Shown: positions 1 through 5,144, counted from the first letter of the stretch. The stretch: DNA of 5,144 nt from DTSX01 sp964008355 (GCA_964008355.1 CAXGBD010000086.1:1-5144); one strand, 5' to 3'. The notes: generated by a model not told the origin, from the sequence alone. Program-made: numbers and translations.

Positions 1-1245
1 GACTTTGATCTTAGAATAATTGATTACTTAATGGATGAATTTAAAAAGCAAACAGGAATGGATATTTCTAAGGACTCACAAGCAGTTCAAAGACTCAAAG
101 AAGCATCAGAAAAAGCAAAAACAGAACTATCAAACCAAGCTCAAACAGATGTTAATCTACCCTATTTGACTGCAGATTCATCTGGTCCTAAGCACCTTAA
201 TGTTACCCTGACACGTGCAAAACTTGAATCACTAGTTGAGGACTTAATCGTACAAACAATTGAGCCTTGCAAGATTGCCTTAAAAGATGCGGGTTTAAAA
301 ATTGGAGAGGTCAATGATGTGATTTTGGTAGGAGGGCAAACAAGAATGCCTAAAGTTCAAGCTGAAGTTAAGTCTTTTTTTGGTGTAGAACCAAGGAAGG
401 ATGTTAACCCAGATGAAGCTGTTGCGATGGGTGCAGCAATACAAGGTGGAGTGTTGTCTGGTGATGTTAAAGATGTCTTACTACTTGATGTGACTCCCTT
501 ATCATTAGGAATTGAAACTTTGGGTGCAGTTATGACTAGACTAATTGAGAAAAATACAACTATTCCTACTAAAGCCGAACAAATATTCTCAACTGCTGAG
601 GATAATCAAACGGCAGTGACGATTCATGTTCTGCAAGGAGAAAGAGAGAGATCCCAGGACAATAAATCACTTGGAAGGTTTGATTTGACAGAAATTCCTG
701 CTAAACCAAGGGGCTTACCTCAAATAGAAGTTGTCTTTGATATTGATGCCAACGGAATAATGAATGTTTCTGCAAAAGATAAAGAAACAGGTAAAGAACA
801 AAAGATTGTCATTCAATCTTCTGGAGGCTTATCCGATGATGACATAGAGAAGATGGTTTCAGAAGCTGAAGCCAATGCAGAAGAAGATAAAAAATTTAGA
901 GAATTGGTTGATATAAAAAATCAAGGTGATCAATTGGTACATGCAACTGAGAAAACACTTAAAGATCTTGGTGAAAAAGTTGAAACAGAAGAGCGTGGTA
1001 AAGTTGAATCAGCAATTGCTGAATTAACAGAAGCACTGAAAGGTGATGATAAATCAACGATAGAGGCAAAAGTTAAAACTTTAAGTGAAGCCTCAGTAGG
1101 CATTGCTCAGAAAGCTTTTGAAGAAGCACAAAGCAAAGCAGCTGATGCTGAAGAATCTAGCAATGGTTCTGGTGAAGAGAATGTTGTTGATGCAGAGTAT
1201 GAGGAGGTTAACGAGGAAGAAAAAACCGAAGAAAAGACTGACTAA
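1..1245 (+). CDS. dnaK: Molecular chaperone DnaK (Hsp70), 5' end outside the window
   Basis: This is the C-terminal 414 residues of DnaK, the cytoplasmic ATP-driven Hsp70 that binds exposed hydrophobic segments of client proteins and cycles with DnaJ and GrpE. The reading frame is already open at base 1 (DFDLRIIDYL), so the first ATG at 31 is internal, not the start. Alignment from memory to E. coli DnaK (638 residues) puts the first codon near residue 231, so about 230 residues of the ATPase domain are missing at the window edge. Visible landmarks, in window residues: the nucleotide-binding signature VILVGGQTRMP near 107-117; the interdomain linker VLLLDVTPLSLGIET from 159; the substrate-binding beta domain to about 275 (NTTIPTK, STAEDNQ, VLQGER); then the helical lid, and an acidic tail VVDAEYEEVNEEE that replaces the usual short EEVKDKK-like end. 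dnaJ follows after 83 bases. The family call is essentially certain. Confidence 0.98.
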   Translation, partial: DFDLRIIDYLMDEFKKQTGMDISKDSQAVQRLKEASEKAKTELSNQAQTDVNLPYLTADSSGPKHLNVTLTRAKLESLVEDLIVQTIEPCKIALKDAGLKIGEVNDVILVGGQTRMPKVQAEVKSFFGVEPRKDVNPDEAVAMGAAIQGGVLSGDVKDVLLLDVTPLSLGIETLGAVMTRLIEKNTTIPTKAEQIFSTAEDNQTAVTIHVLQGERERSQDNKSLGRFDLTEIPAKPRGLPQIEVVFDIDANGIMNVSAKDKETGKEQKIVIQSSGGLSDDDIEKMVSEAEANAEEDKKFRELVDIKNQGDQLVHATEKTLKDLGEKVETEERGKVESAIAELTEALKGDDKSTIEAKVKTLSEASVGIAQKAFEEAQSKAADAEESSNGSGEENVVDAEYEEVNEEEKTEEKTD

Positions 1246-1258
1246 TCGGTAATTAGAA

Positions 1259-1270
1259 TCGTTATAACGA
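1259..1270. repeat. Perfect 12-base palindrome in the dnaK-dnaJ spacer
   Basis: TCGTTATAACGA equals its own reverse complement. It lies 13 bases after the dnaK stop. It could be a protein-binding half-site pair, or chance in AT-rich DNA. As RNA it has no loop, so it would not fold well by itself. It contains TATAAC, but no usable -35 sits at the right distance, so I do not call a promoter. No function is assigned. Confidence 0.5.
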
Positions 1271-1282
1271 AATAAACTAGAC

Positions 1283-1306
1283 GGATAGATTCCAATGCAT
1301 CTATCC
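1283..1306 (+). other. Hairpin between dnaK and dnaJ (8-bp stem, 8-base loop)
   Basis: GGATAGAT (1283-1290) and ATCTATCC (1299-1306) are exact reverse complements around the loop TCCAATGC. Only TTTC follows, so the U-tract of a normal intrinsic terminator is missing. It is better read as a leaky terminator or an mRNA processing or stability hairpin that would set the dnaK to dnaJ ratio. Intercistronic hairpins between chaperone genes are known in other bacteria; the role here is inference. It ends 22 bases before the dnaJ start codon and leaves the weak AGG ribosome site (1318-1320) free. Confidence 0.55.
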
Positions 1307-1328
1307 TTTCTAATATTAGGCATGCCAA

Positions 1329-2453
1329 GTGAGTAAACAAGATTATTATCAAACTCTAGGAATAGCTAAAAATTCATCCGATGCTGATATAAAGAAAGCA
1401 TACCGCAAGCTTGCAATGAAGTACCATCCAGATAGAAATCCTGGAAACGCTGCCTCTGAAGAGAAATTCAAAGATGCTAAAGAAGCATATGAAGTGCTCT
1501 CTGACTCACAAAAAAGAAATGCATATGATCAATTTGGACATGCAGGAGTCAATTCGCAAGGAGGAATGGGGGGAGGTTTCAATCCTGGTGATTCAATCAA
1601 TGATATTTTTGGAGATATGTTTGGTGATATCTTCGGATCAAGAAGAGGAGCAAGATCAAATAGTCAAAGAGGATCTGATTTACGATATGAGCTAACACTA
1701 GATTTAGAACAAGCTGTTTTTGGAGACAATATCAATATTAAAATTCCATCACTCACATCATGTAATTCATGTAAAGGAACCGGAGCAAAACCTGGAACTT
1801 CAGCAACAACATGTAATAGGTGTGAAGGCAGAGGGGCAGTCAGAGTCCAACAAGGCTTCTTTACACTTCAGCAAACATGTCCAGAATGTAGAGGTACAGG
1901 CCAAACCATTCAATCACCATGCCTAGACTGCAATGGTAGTGGAAGAGTCAGTAGAAATAGGACAATTTCCTTAAAAATACCTCCAGGAGTTGATGACAAC
2001 GATAGGATTAGACTCTCTAAGGAAGGTGAGGCTGGATTAAACGGAGGACCTTCGGGCGACCTCTATGTTGACATTAATATAAGAGAGCACTCTATATTTA
2101 CTCGCGAAGGCAAGAATCTTTTCTGTACTGTTCCTATAAGTTATTCGTCTGCTGTTCTGGGAGGTGTTGTTCAGGTCCCAACAATTAATGGTGCTGTCAA
2201 TTTAACTATTCCTGCTGAAACACAATCAGGTAAATTATTTAGGTTAAAGGCAAAAGGCATACGCTCACACAGAGACAGAATAACTGGTGACTTAATTTGC
2301 AAAGTGCAAGTTGAAACACCAATTAATTTAAATTCAAAACAAAAAAAAATACTCAAGGAGTTTGAAGACTCAATCAAGAAAAGTAACAAGAACCATCGAC
2401 CACAAAAAAGTAGCTGGAAAGATAGTGTTAAAAAATTCTTCGATCGTTTGTGA
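1329..2453 (+). CDS. dnaJ: Chaperone protein DnaJ (type I Hsp40), GTG start
   Basis: DnaJ is the cytoplasmic J-domain co-chaperone that delivers unfolded clients to DnaK and stimulates its ATPase. The protein is complete at 374 residues (E. coli about 376). Domains in order: J domain about 1-70 with the essential HPD at 33-35; Gly/Phe-rich linker about 70-107 (GGMGGGFNPG, DIFGDMFGDIFG); four CxxCxGxG zinc motifs at 145-152, 162-169, 184-191 and 198-205, all eight cysteines present; C-terminal client-binding domains from about 210; and a dimerisation tail ending KKFFDRL. The start is GTG at 1329: the frame has a stop (TAG) at 1317 and no ATG between, and the result MSKQDYYQTLG matches the family N-terminus. 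AGG at 1318-1320 lies 8 bases upstream. An out-of-frame ATG at 1322 opens a four-codon ORF across the start. dnaJ is probably co-transcribed with dnaK. A run of nine A at 2341-2349 is read in frame as part of Lys-Gln-Lys-Lys. Confidence 0.98.
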   Translation: MSKQDYYQTLGIAKNSSDADIKKAYRKLAMKYHPDRNPGNAASEEKFKDAKEAYEVLSDSQKRNAYDQFGHAGVNSQGGMGGGFNPGDSINDIFGDMFGDIFGSRRGARSNSQRGSDLRYELTLDLEQAVFGDNINIKIPSLTSCNSCKGTGAKPGTSATTCNRCEGRGAVRVQQGFFTLQQTCPECRGTGQTIQSPCLDCNGSGRVSRNRTISLKIPPGVDDNDRIRLSKEGEAGLNGGPSGDLYVDINIREHSIFTREGKNLFCTVPISYSSAVLGGVVQVPTINGAVNLTIPAETQSGKLFRLKAKGIRSHRDRITGDLICKVQVETPINLNSKQKKILKEFEDSIKKSNKNHRPQKSSWKDSVKKFFDRL

Positions 2454-2455
2454 TC

Positions 2456-2486
2456 TTAGAATCATAACCATTTGATAATCTATAAT
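2456..2486 (+). promoter_or_regulatory. Possible promoter for the membrane-protein gene
   Basis: A perfect -10 box TATAAT is at 2481-2486. The best -35 is only TTAGAA (2456-2461, three of six bases) at a long 19-base spacing. Transcription would start near 2493, leaving about 14 bases before the ATG at 2507. Perfect TATAAT strings are not rare in AT-rich spacers, so this is tentative; read-through from dnaJ is the alternative, since no strong terminator follows dnaJ. Confidence 0.35.
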
Positions 2487-2496
2487 TAGTGATTCT
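2458..2496. repeat. Inverted repeat flanking the TATAAT box
   Basis: AGAATCA (2458-2464) and TGATTCT (2490-2496) are exact 7-base inverted repeats separated by 25 bases, with the TATAAT box in between. It might be an operator around the promoter or a weak hairpin after dnaJ. The loop is long and no T-run follows, so a terminator is unlikely. A chance match is possible. Confidence 0.3.
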
Positions 2497-2506
2497 CTAA
2501 ATTAAT

Positions 2507-3211
2507 ATGATTGAATCTCCTTTTATTTTGTTTGGATACCAACATTTGATCATGCTGGCCCTATCAGGTTGTTGCATCATATTTTTCCCGTTATTTGCAA
2601 AAAATAAATTTGATATAAAAAGACAGGAACTAATTTCAAGCTGGATTGCCTATGTTCTAATTATTCATGAAATATCTAAACCATTCTATAGAAGCTATTT
2701 TTTTGGTGACTCATTTCTCACTGTTCTACCATTGCATCTTTGTAATCTTTCGGCATTCAGCATTGCAACATACTTACTGACACGTAAAAAAGTTTTTTTT
2801 GAAATAGCCTATTTTTGGAGCTTATCAGGAGGAACCATGGCTCTAATCACCCCTGAACTTGATCTAGCATTTCCAGACATAGAATGGTTTCCCTTTTTTA
2901 TTGGTCATTCAGTGACACTTATGGGAGTGTTCTATTCCATCTTTTGTCACAATATTCATCCTTCAAGAGAGTCATTGAAAAAAGTTATCTTAATTTCTTG
3001 TGGTTCCTTAGTAATCATATTTATAATCAACACCTTACTAGGACCGTCTGCTAATTATTGGTATCTAAATAGTAAGCCCAATGCAGATTCGCTGATGAAT
3101 TTCATGCCATCGCCCCCATTTCATATTCCAATTGCGATACTAATTGCTTTTGGATTTTTTTACTTATTAAACATTCCCTATAGAAAAAAATATAAAAAAA
3201 TTCAAAATTAA
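2507..3211 (+). CDS. TIGR02206/YwaF-type integral membrane protein, distant TMEM164 relative
   Basis: This is a 234-residue, strongly hydrophobic protein with about seven membrane helices (roughly 9-29, 43-60, 71-92, 98-117, 127-148, 158-179, 204-224) and a Lys-rich C-terminus, so an inner-membrane location is expected. I place it in the TIGR02206 (YwaF-like) family by its motifs: FGYQH (9-13), HEISK (54-58), LPLHLCNLSA (74-83), GGTMALITPEL (108-118), FFIGHS (130-135), NYWYLNSKPNADSL (183-196) and PSPPFHIP (201-208). The family is uncharacterised in bacteria. It is related to eukaryotic TMEM164, reported as a lipid acyltransferase with a key Cys and His; C79 and H134 here are the likely equivalents. 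An acyltransferase role is inference. The ATG at 2507 is the only plausible start, because the frame has a stop at 2498. No Shine-Dalgarno sequence is visible. It sits between dnaJ and carA, where Pseudomonas-type genomes carry dapB. Confidence 0.85.
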   Translation: MIESPFILFGYQHLIMLALSGCCIIFFPLFAKNKFDIKRQELISSWIAYVLIIHEISKPFYRSYFFGDSFLTVLPLHLCNLSAFSIATYLLTRKKVFFEIAYFWSLSGGTMALITPELDLAFPDIEWFPFFIGHSVTLMGVFYSIFCHNIHPSRESLKKVILISCGSLVIIFIINTLLGPSANYWYLNSKPNADSLMNFMPSPPFHIPIAILIAFGFFYLLNIPYRKKYKKIQN

Positions 3212-3214
3212 ATA

Positions 3215-3243
3215 GTGACACACCTTCGTCAAGACAATAAGAT
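3215..3243 (+). promoter_or_regulatory. Likely carAB promoter
   Basis: GTGACA (3215-3220, five of six to TTGACA) and TAAGAT (3238-3243, four of six to TATAAT) are separated by the ideal 17 bases. The box begins just after the stop codon at 3209-3211. Transcription would start near 3250, giving a leader of about 84 bases to the TTG start of carA, which includes the terminator hairpin. No comparable promoter is visible after the hairpin. Confidence 0.5.
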
Positions 3244-3289
3244 GTTACGGGTTCCAAACGAAAATATGAGGGAAGGATCCTTTAAATGA
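3242..3289 (+). CDS. Possible 15-codon leader peptide upstream of carA
   Basis: An ATG at 3242 opens MLRVPNENMREGSFK, ending in TGA at 3287-3289. The ORF runs across the 5' arm of the terminator and stops in its loop; its stop overlaps the ATG at 3286 (ATGA). It has two Arg codons of usually rare type, CGG and AGG, the second touching the base of the hairpin. Against it: the Shine-Dalgarno match is poor, and the ATG overlaps the predicted -10 box, so only transcripts from further upstream would carry it. A shorter version from the in-frame ATG at 3266 (seven codons) would remain on transcripts starting near 3250. This is speculative. Confidence 0.2.
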   Translation: MLRVPNENMREGSFK

Positions 3290-3304
3290 TTCCTTCCTTT
3301 TTTT
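3271..3304 (+). terminator. Rho-independent terminator, probably an attenuator of carAB
   Basis: GGAAGGA (3271-3277) pairs exactly with TCCTTCC (3291-3297) around a 13-base loop, and seven T follow at once (3298-3304). Two further loop pairs (TC 3278-3279 with GA 3288-3289) can form across a one-base bulge. This is a good intrinsic terminator shape. It can end transcripts from the membrane-protein gene. However, only 29 bases separate it from the TTG of carA, with no convincing promoter in them, so carA transcripts seem to have to read through it. The 5' arm also contains AAGGA (3273-3277), 8 bases before the ATG at 3286 in the loop, so a ribosome bound there would compete with the hairpin. 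Confidence 0.8.
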
Positions 3305-3321
3305 GCAAAACAGGCAAAATT

Positions 3322-3326
3322 AAGGA
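3322..3326 (+). promoter_or_regulatory. Ribosome binding site supporting the TTG start of carA
   Basis: AAGGA lies 7 bases before the TTG at 3334, an ideal distance. It favours starting carA at 3334, where family alignment also places the N-terminus, rather than at the ATG 48 bases upstream. Confidence 0.7.
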
Positions 3327-3333
3327 ATATAAA

Positions 3334-4464
3334 TTGAAACCAGCTATATTGGCACTTGAAGACGGAACAATATTTCGTGGTAAGTCAATTGGTGCTGATG
3401 GTCACACTACCGGTGAAGTTGTATTCAATACGTCAATGACCGGTTACCAAGAAATTCTGACAGACCCCTCCTACTATAAGCAATTAGTTACCCTCACATA
3501 TCCTCATATTGGCAATACTGGAATCAATCAAGCTGATTTTGAAAGCACCAAAGCTTTTGTTGCAGGTTTAATTATTAGGGATATTTCAAGTGGAAATAAT
3601 TGGCGAAAAGAACAGAGCTTGGATAACTTTTTAAAAGAGCAAAACATTATTGCAATTTCAGAAATCGACACAAGAAAACTAACTAATCACATAAGATTGA
3701 AAGGGTCTTTACGTGGATGCATTGTTAATGATGATCTCAATGAAAGAAATGCAATAAAGAAATCAAAAGAATTTCCTGGTCTTTCAGGTTTAGATTTGGC
3801 CAAAGCAGTAACTACGGAATCTACTTACGAGTGGGCTGATGGTAGCCTCGATATTTTTAATGAAACTGTAGCTATAAAAGATCTCAACTACCATGTTGTG
3901 GCATATGATTTTGGAATCAAAACAAACATTTTACGATCATTAGTTGATTACGGCTGTAAGTTAACAGTCGTGCCAGCAATGACAACTTATGAGAGTATTC
4001 TTTCATTAAATCCAGATGGAATTTTTTTATCCAATGGACCAGGTGATCCAGAGCCATGTGACTATGCTATTGATGCGATTGAGAAACTGCTGAAAGAAAA
4101 CATCCCCATATTTGGAATCTGCCTAGGTCATCAGCTACTTGGACTGGCCAGTGGTGCGAAAACAGTAAAAATGAAATTTGGACATCATGGAGCCAATCAC
4201 CCTGTTCAAAATATTAAAACTGGACGAGTCTTCATTACAAGCCAAAATCATGGATTTATGTTAGATGAGAAAAGACTACCAGAGACCCTCTGTGTTACTC
4301 ATCGCTCATTGTTTGATGGATCCATTCAAGGGATAGAACGCAATGATTGCAAAGCATTCAGTTTTCAGGGACATCCAGAAGCAAGTCCAGGACCTCATGA
4401 TGTCACAGAATTATTTTTGAAATTTATAAAAATGATGGATATATGCCAAAACGAAAAGATATAA
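3334..4464 (+). CDS. carA: Carbamoyl phosphate synthetase small (glutaminase) subunit CarA
   Basis: CarA hydrolyses glutamine and channels ammonia to CarB, which makes carbamoyl phosphate for pyrimidine and arginine synthesis in the cytoplasm. From the TTG start the protein has 376 residues (E. coli 382) and begins MKPAILALEDG, as expected for the family. The N-terminal CPSase small-chain domain (about 1-150) carries GEVVFNTSMTGYQEILTDPSY and TYPHIGNTG. The class I glutamine amidotransferase domain (about 190-370) has the oxyanion region LSNGPGDPEPCDYA, nucleophile C263 in FGICLGHQ, KFGHHGANHPV, and the catalytic pair H347 and E349 in FQGHPEASPGP; these match E. coli C269, H353 and E355 with a constant offset of six. 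An in-frame ATG at 3286, also with AAGGA at good spacing, would add 16 residues (MIPSFFCKTGKIKEYK) that I do not recognise from the family. The 3' end overlaps carB by 22 bases. Confidence 0.97.
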   Translation: MKPAILALEDGTIFRGKSIGADGHTTGEVVFNTSMTGYQEILTDPSYYKQLVTLTYPHIGNTGINQADFESTKAFVAGLIIRDISSGNNWRKEQSLDNFLKEQNIIAISEIDTRKLTNHIRLKGSLRGCIVNDDLNERNAIKKSKEFPGLSGLDLAKAVTTESTYEWADGSLDIFNETVAIKDLNYHVVAYDFGIKTNILRSLVDYGCKLTVVPAMTTYESILSLNPDGIFLSNGPGDPEPCDYAIDAIEKLLKENIPIFGICLGHQLLGLASGAKTVKMKFGHHGANHPVQNIKTGRVFITSQNHGFMLDEKRLPETLCVTHRSLFDGSIQGIERNDCKAFSFQGHPEASPGPHDVTELFLKFIKMMDICQNEKI

Positions 4465-5144
4465 GTAGTGTATTAATCATAGGCGCTGGTCCAATTGTTA
4501 TTGGCCAAGCTTGTGAATTTGATTACTCAGGTACACAAGCATGCAAAGCACTAAAAGAGGAAGGCTACCGAGTTATTCTTGTCAACTCCAATCCAGCGAC
4601 AATAATGACAGATCCCGATATTGCTGATTCTATTTATATTGAGCCAATTAACTGGCAAACCATAGAAAAAATAATTGAAAGAGAGAAACCTGATGCCATT
4701 CTTGCAACCATGGGCGGACAAACAGGTCTTAATACAGCTTTAGATTTGTCAACCAATGGAATATTGGAAAAACATAATGTCGAAATGATAGGAGCTACCA
4801 AAAAATCAATCGATACAGCAGAAGACAGGGAGCTTTTTAAAATTGCTATGAAAGAAATCAATATCGAGGTTGCAAAGTCAGGGTTAGTACACAATTTAGA
4901 TCAAGCTTTCGAGGTCATCAATAAAATAAATTACCCTGTAATCATTCGACCATCTTTTACATTAGGCGGCACAGGTGGTGGTATTGCATACAACGAAGAT
5001 GAATTTATAACGATCGTGAAAAGAGGCTTGGAGTTATCTCCAACGAATGAGATTTTATTAGAAGAGTCACTTCTTGGATGGAAGGAATTCGAAATGGAGG
5101 TTGTCAGAGATAATCAAGATAATGCCATTATTGTCTGTTCCATA
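4443..5144 (+). CDS. carB: Carbamoyl phosphate synthetase large subunit CarB, 3' end outside the window
   Basis: This is the first 234 residues of CarB (about 1073 in E. coli), the synthetase subunit that uses two ATP to turn bicarbonate and ammonia into carbamoyl phosphate. The frame is open to the last base, so the protein is cut by the window, not broken. The start MPKRKDISSV at ATG 4443 matches the E. coli N-terminus (MPKRTDI). Visible are the pre-ATP-grasp fold (GAGPIVIGQACEFDYSG 14-30, VNSNPATIMTDP 47-58, TMGGQTGLN 89-97) and the start of the first ATP-grasp domain (AEDR with R129, IIRPSFTLGGTGGG with R169, GWKEFEMEVVRD with E215). These residue numbers equal the E. coli carboxyphosphate-site residues. 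The start lies inside the carA end, in another frame, with 22 bases shared and no strong Shine-Dalgarno sequence, so translation is probably coupled to carA. Confidence 0.98.
   Translation, partial: MPKRKDISSVLIIGAGPIVIGQACEFDYSGTQACKALKEEGYRVILVNSNPATIMTDPDIADSIYIEPINWQTIEKIIEREKPDAILATMGGQTGLNTALDLSTNGILEKHNVEMIGATKKSIDTAEDRELFKIAMKEINIEVAKSGLVHNLDQAFEVINKINYPVIIRPSFTLGGTGGGIAYNEDEFITIVKRGLELSPTNEILLEESLLGWKEFEMEVVRDNQDNAIIVCSI

Noticed and set aside
1093..1323. Minus-strand ORF of 76 codons over the end of dnaK and the spacer
   Set aside because: It is antisense to the clearly coding DnaK tail, is rich in Phe and Leu as expected from reversed AT-rich lid codons, and has no recognisable motif or ribosome site.
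1246..1328. Heat-shock promoter or CIRCE element in front of dnaJ
   Set aside because: No sigma-32-like boxes and no CIRCE-type inverted repeat are present; dnaJ most likely depends on the dnaK transcript.
1474..1926. Two + strand ORFs (73 and 68 codons) inside dnaJ
   Set aside because: Both are out-of-frame shadows of the DnaJ linker and zinc region, whose own frame is intact and matches the family throughout.
2341..2349. Run of nine A in dnaJ as a programmed frameshift or sequencing error
   Set aside because: The frame continues through it into a normal DnaJ C-terminus ending KKFFDRL, so no shift is needed or indicated.
2171..2389. Minus-strand ORF of 72 codons over the dnaJ 3' half
   Set aside because: It lies antisense to a conserved gene, with no motif and no promoter; it is a shadow.
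3219..3276. Antiterminator pairing of CCTTC (3223-3227) with GAAGG (3272-3276)
   Set aside because: It is only five base pairs over a long loop, and the upstream arm lies before the predicted transcription start. It could matter only on read-through transcripts.
3305..3333. A promoter between the terminator and carA, using TATAAA at 3328-3333
   Set aside because: No -35 of any quality lies at the right distance, and the start site would fall after the TTG codon.
4634..4894. Minus-strand ORF of 86 codons over carB
   Set aside because: It is antisense to conserved CarB sequence whose key residues fall at E. coli positions; it is a shadow.

Overview
The window is an AT-rich bacterial chromosome segment with all genes on the + strand: the end of dnaK (cut by the left edge), dnaJ, a small polytopic membrane protein, carA, and the start of carB (cut by the right edge). 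DnaK, DnaJ, CarA and CarB all read like the gammaproteobacterial versions. The order dnaK-dnaJ-x-carA-carB recalls the Pseudomonas-type order grpE-dnaK-dnaJ-dapB-carA-carB. The AT-rich codon use and tight packing fit a streamlined, low-GC (possibly marine) gammaproteobacterium. That placement is inference from memory, not from a tree.

Layout. 1-1245: the C-terminal two thirds of the Hsp70 chaperone DnaK. 1246-1328: an 83-base spacer with a perfect 12-base palindrome and an 8-bp hairpin. 1329-2453: DnaJ, complete, with a GTG start. 2454-2506: a short spacer with a perfect TATAAT. 2507-3211: a seven-helix TIGR02206/YwaF-type membrane protein in the slot where dapB would be expected. 3212-3333: a leader region with a likely promoter, a rho-independent terminator hairpin and two competing translation starts for carA. 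3334-4464: CarA. 4443-5144: CarB, overlapping carA by 22 bases and running off the window.

Functionally there are two housekeeping modules. DnaK and DnaJ are chaperone and co-chaperone. CarA and CarB are the glutaminase and synthetase subunits of carbamoyl phosphate synthetase, which feeds pyrimidine and arginine synthesis. The membrane protein between them has no assigned bacterial role, but it keeps a Cys and a His that resemble those proposed as catalytic in the eukaryotic relative TMEM164.

The part most worth a second look is the 3215-3336 leader. A terminator sits between the only visible promoter and carA, with too little room for another promoter after it. It is therefore more likely an attenuator than a simple end-of-transcript signal. 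Its 5' arm also carries a good Shine-Dalgarno sequence for an ATG in its loop. No mobile element, CRISPR array, tRNA or rRNA is visible, and no gene-free stretch exceeds 125 bases.
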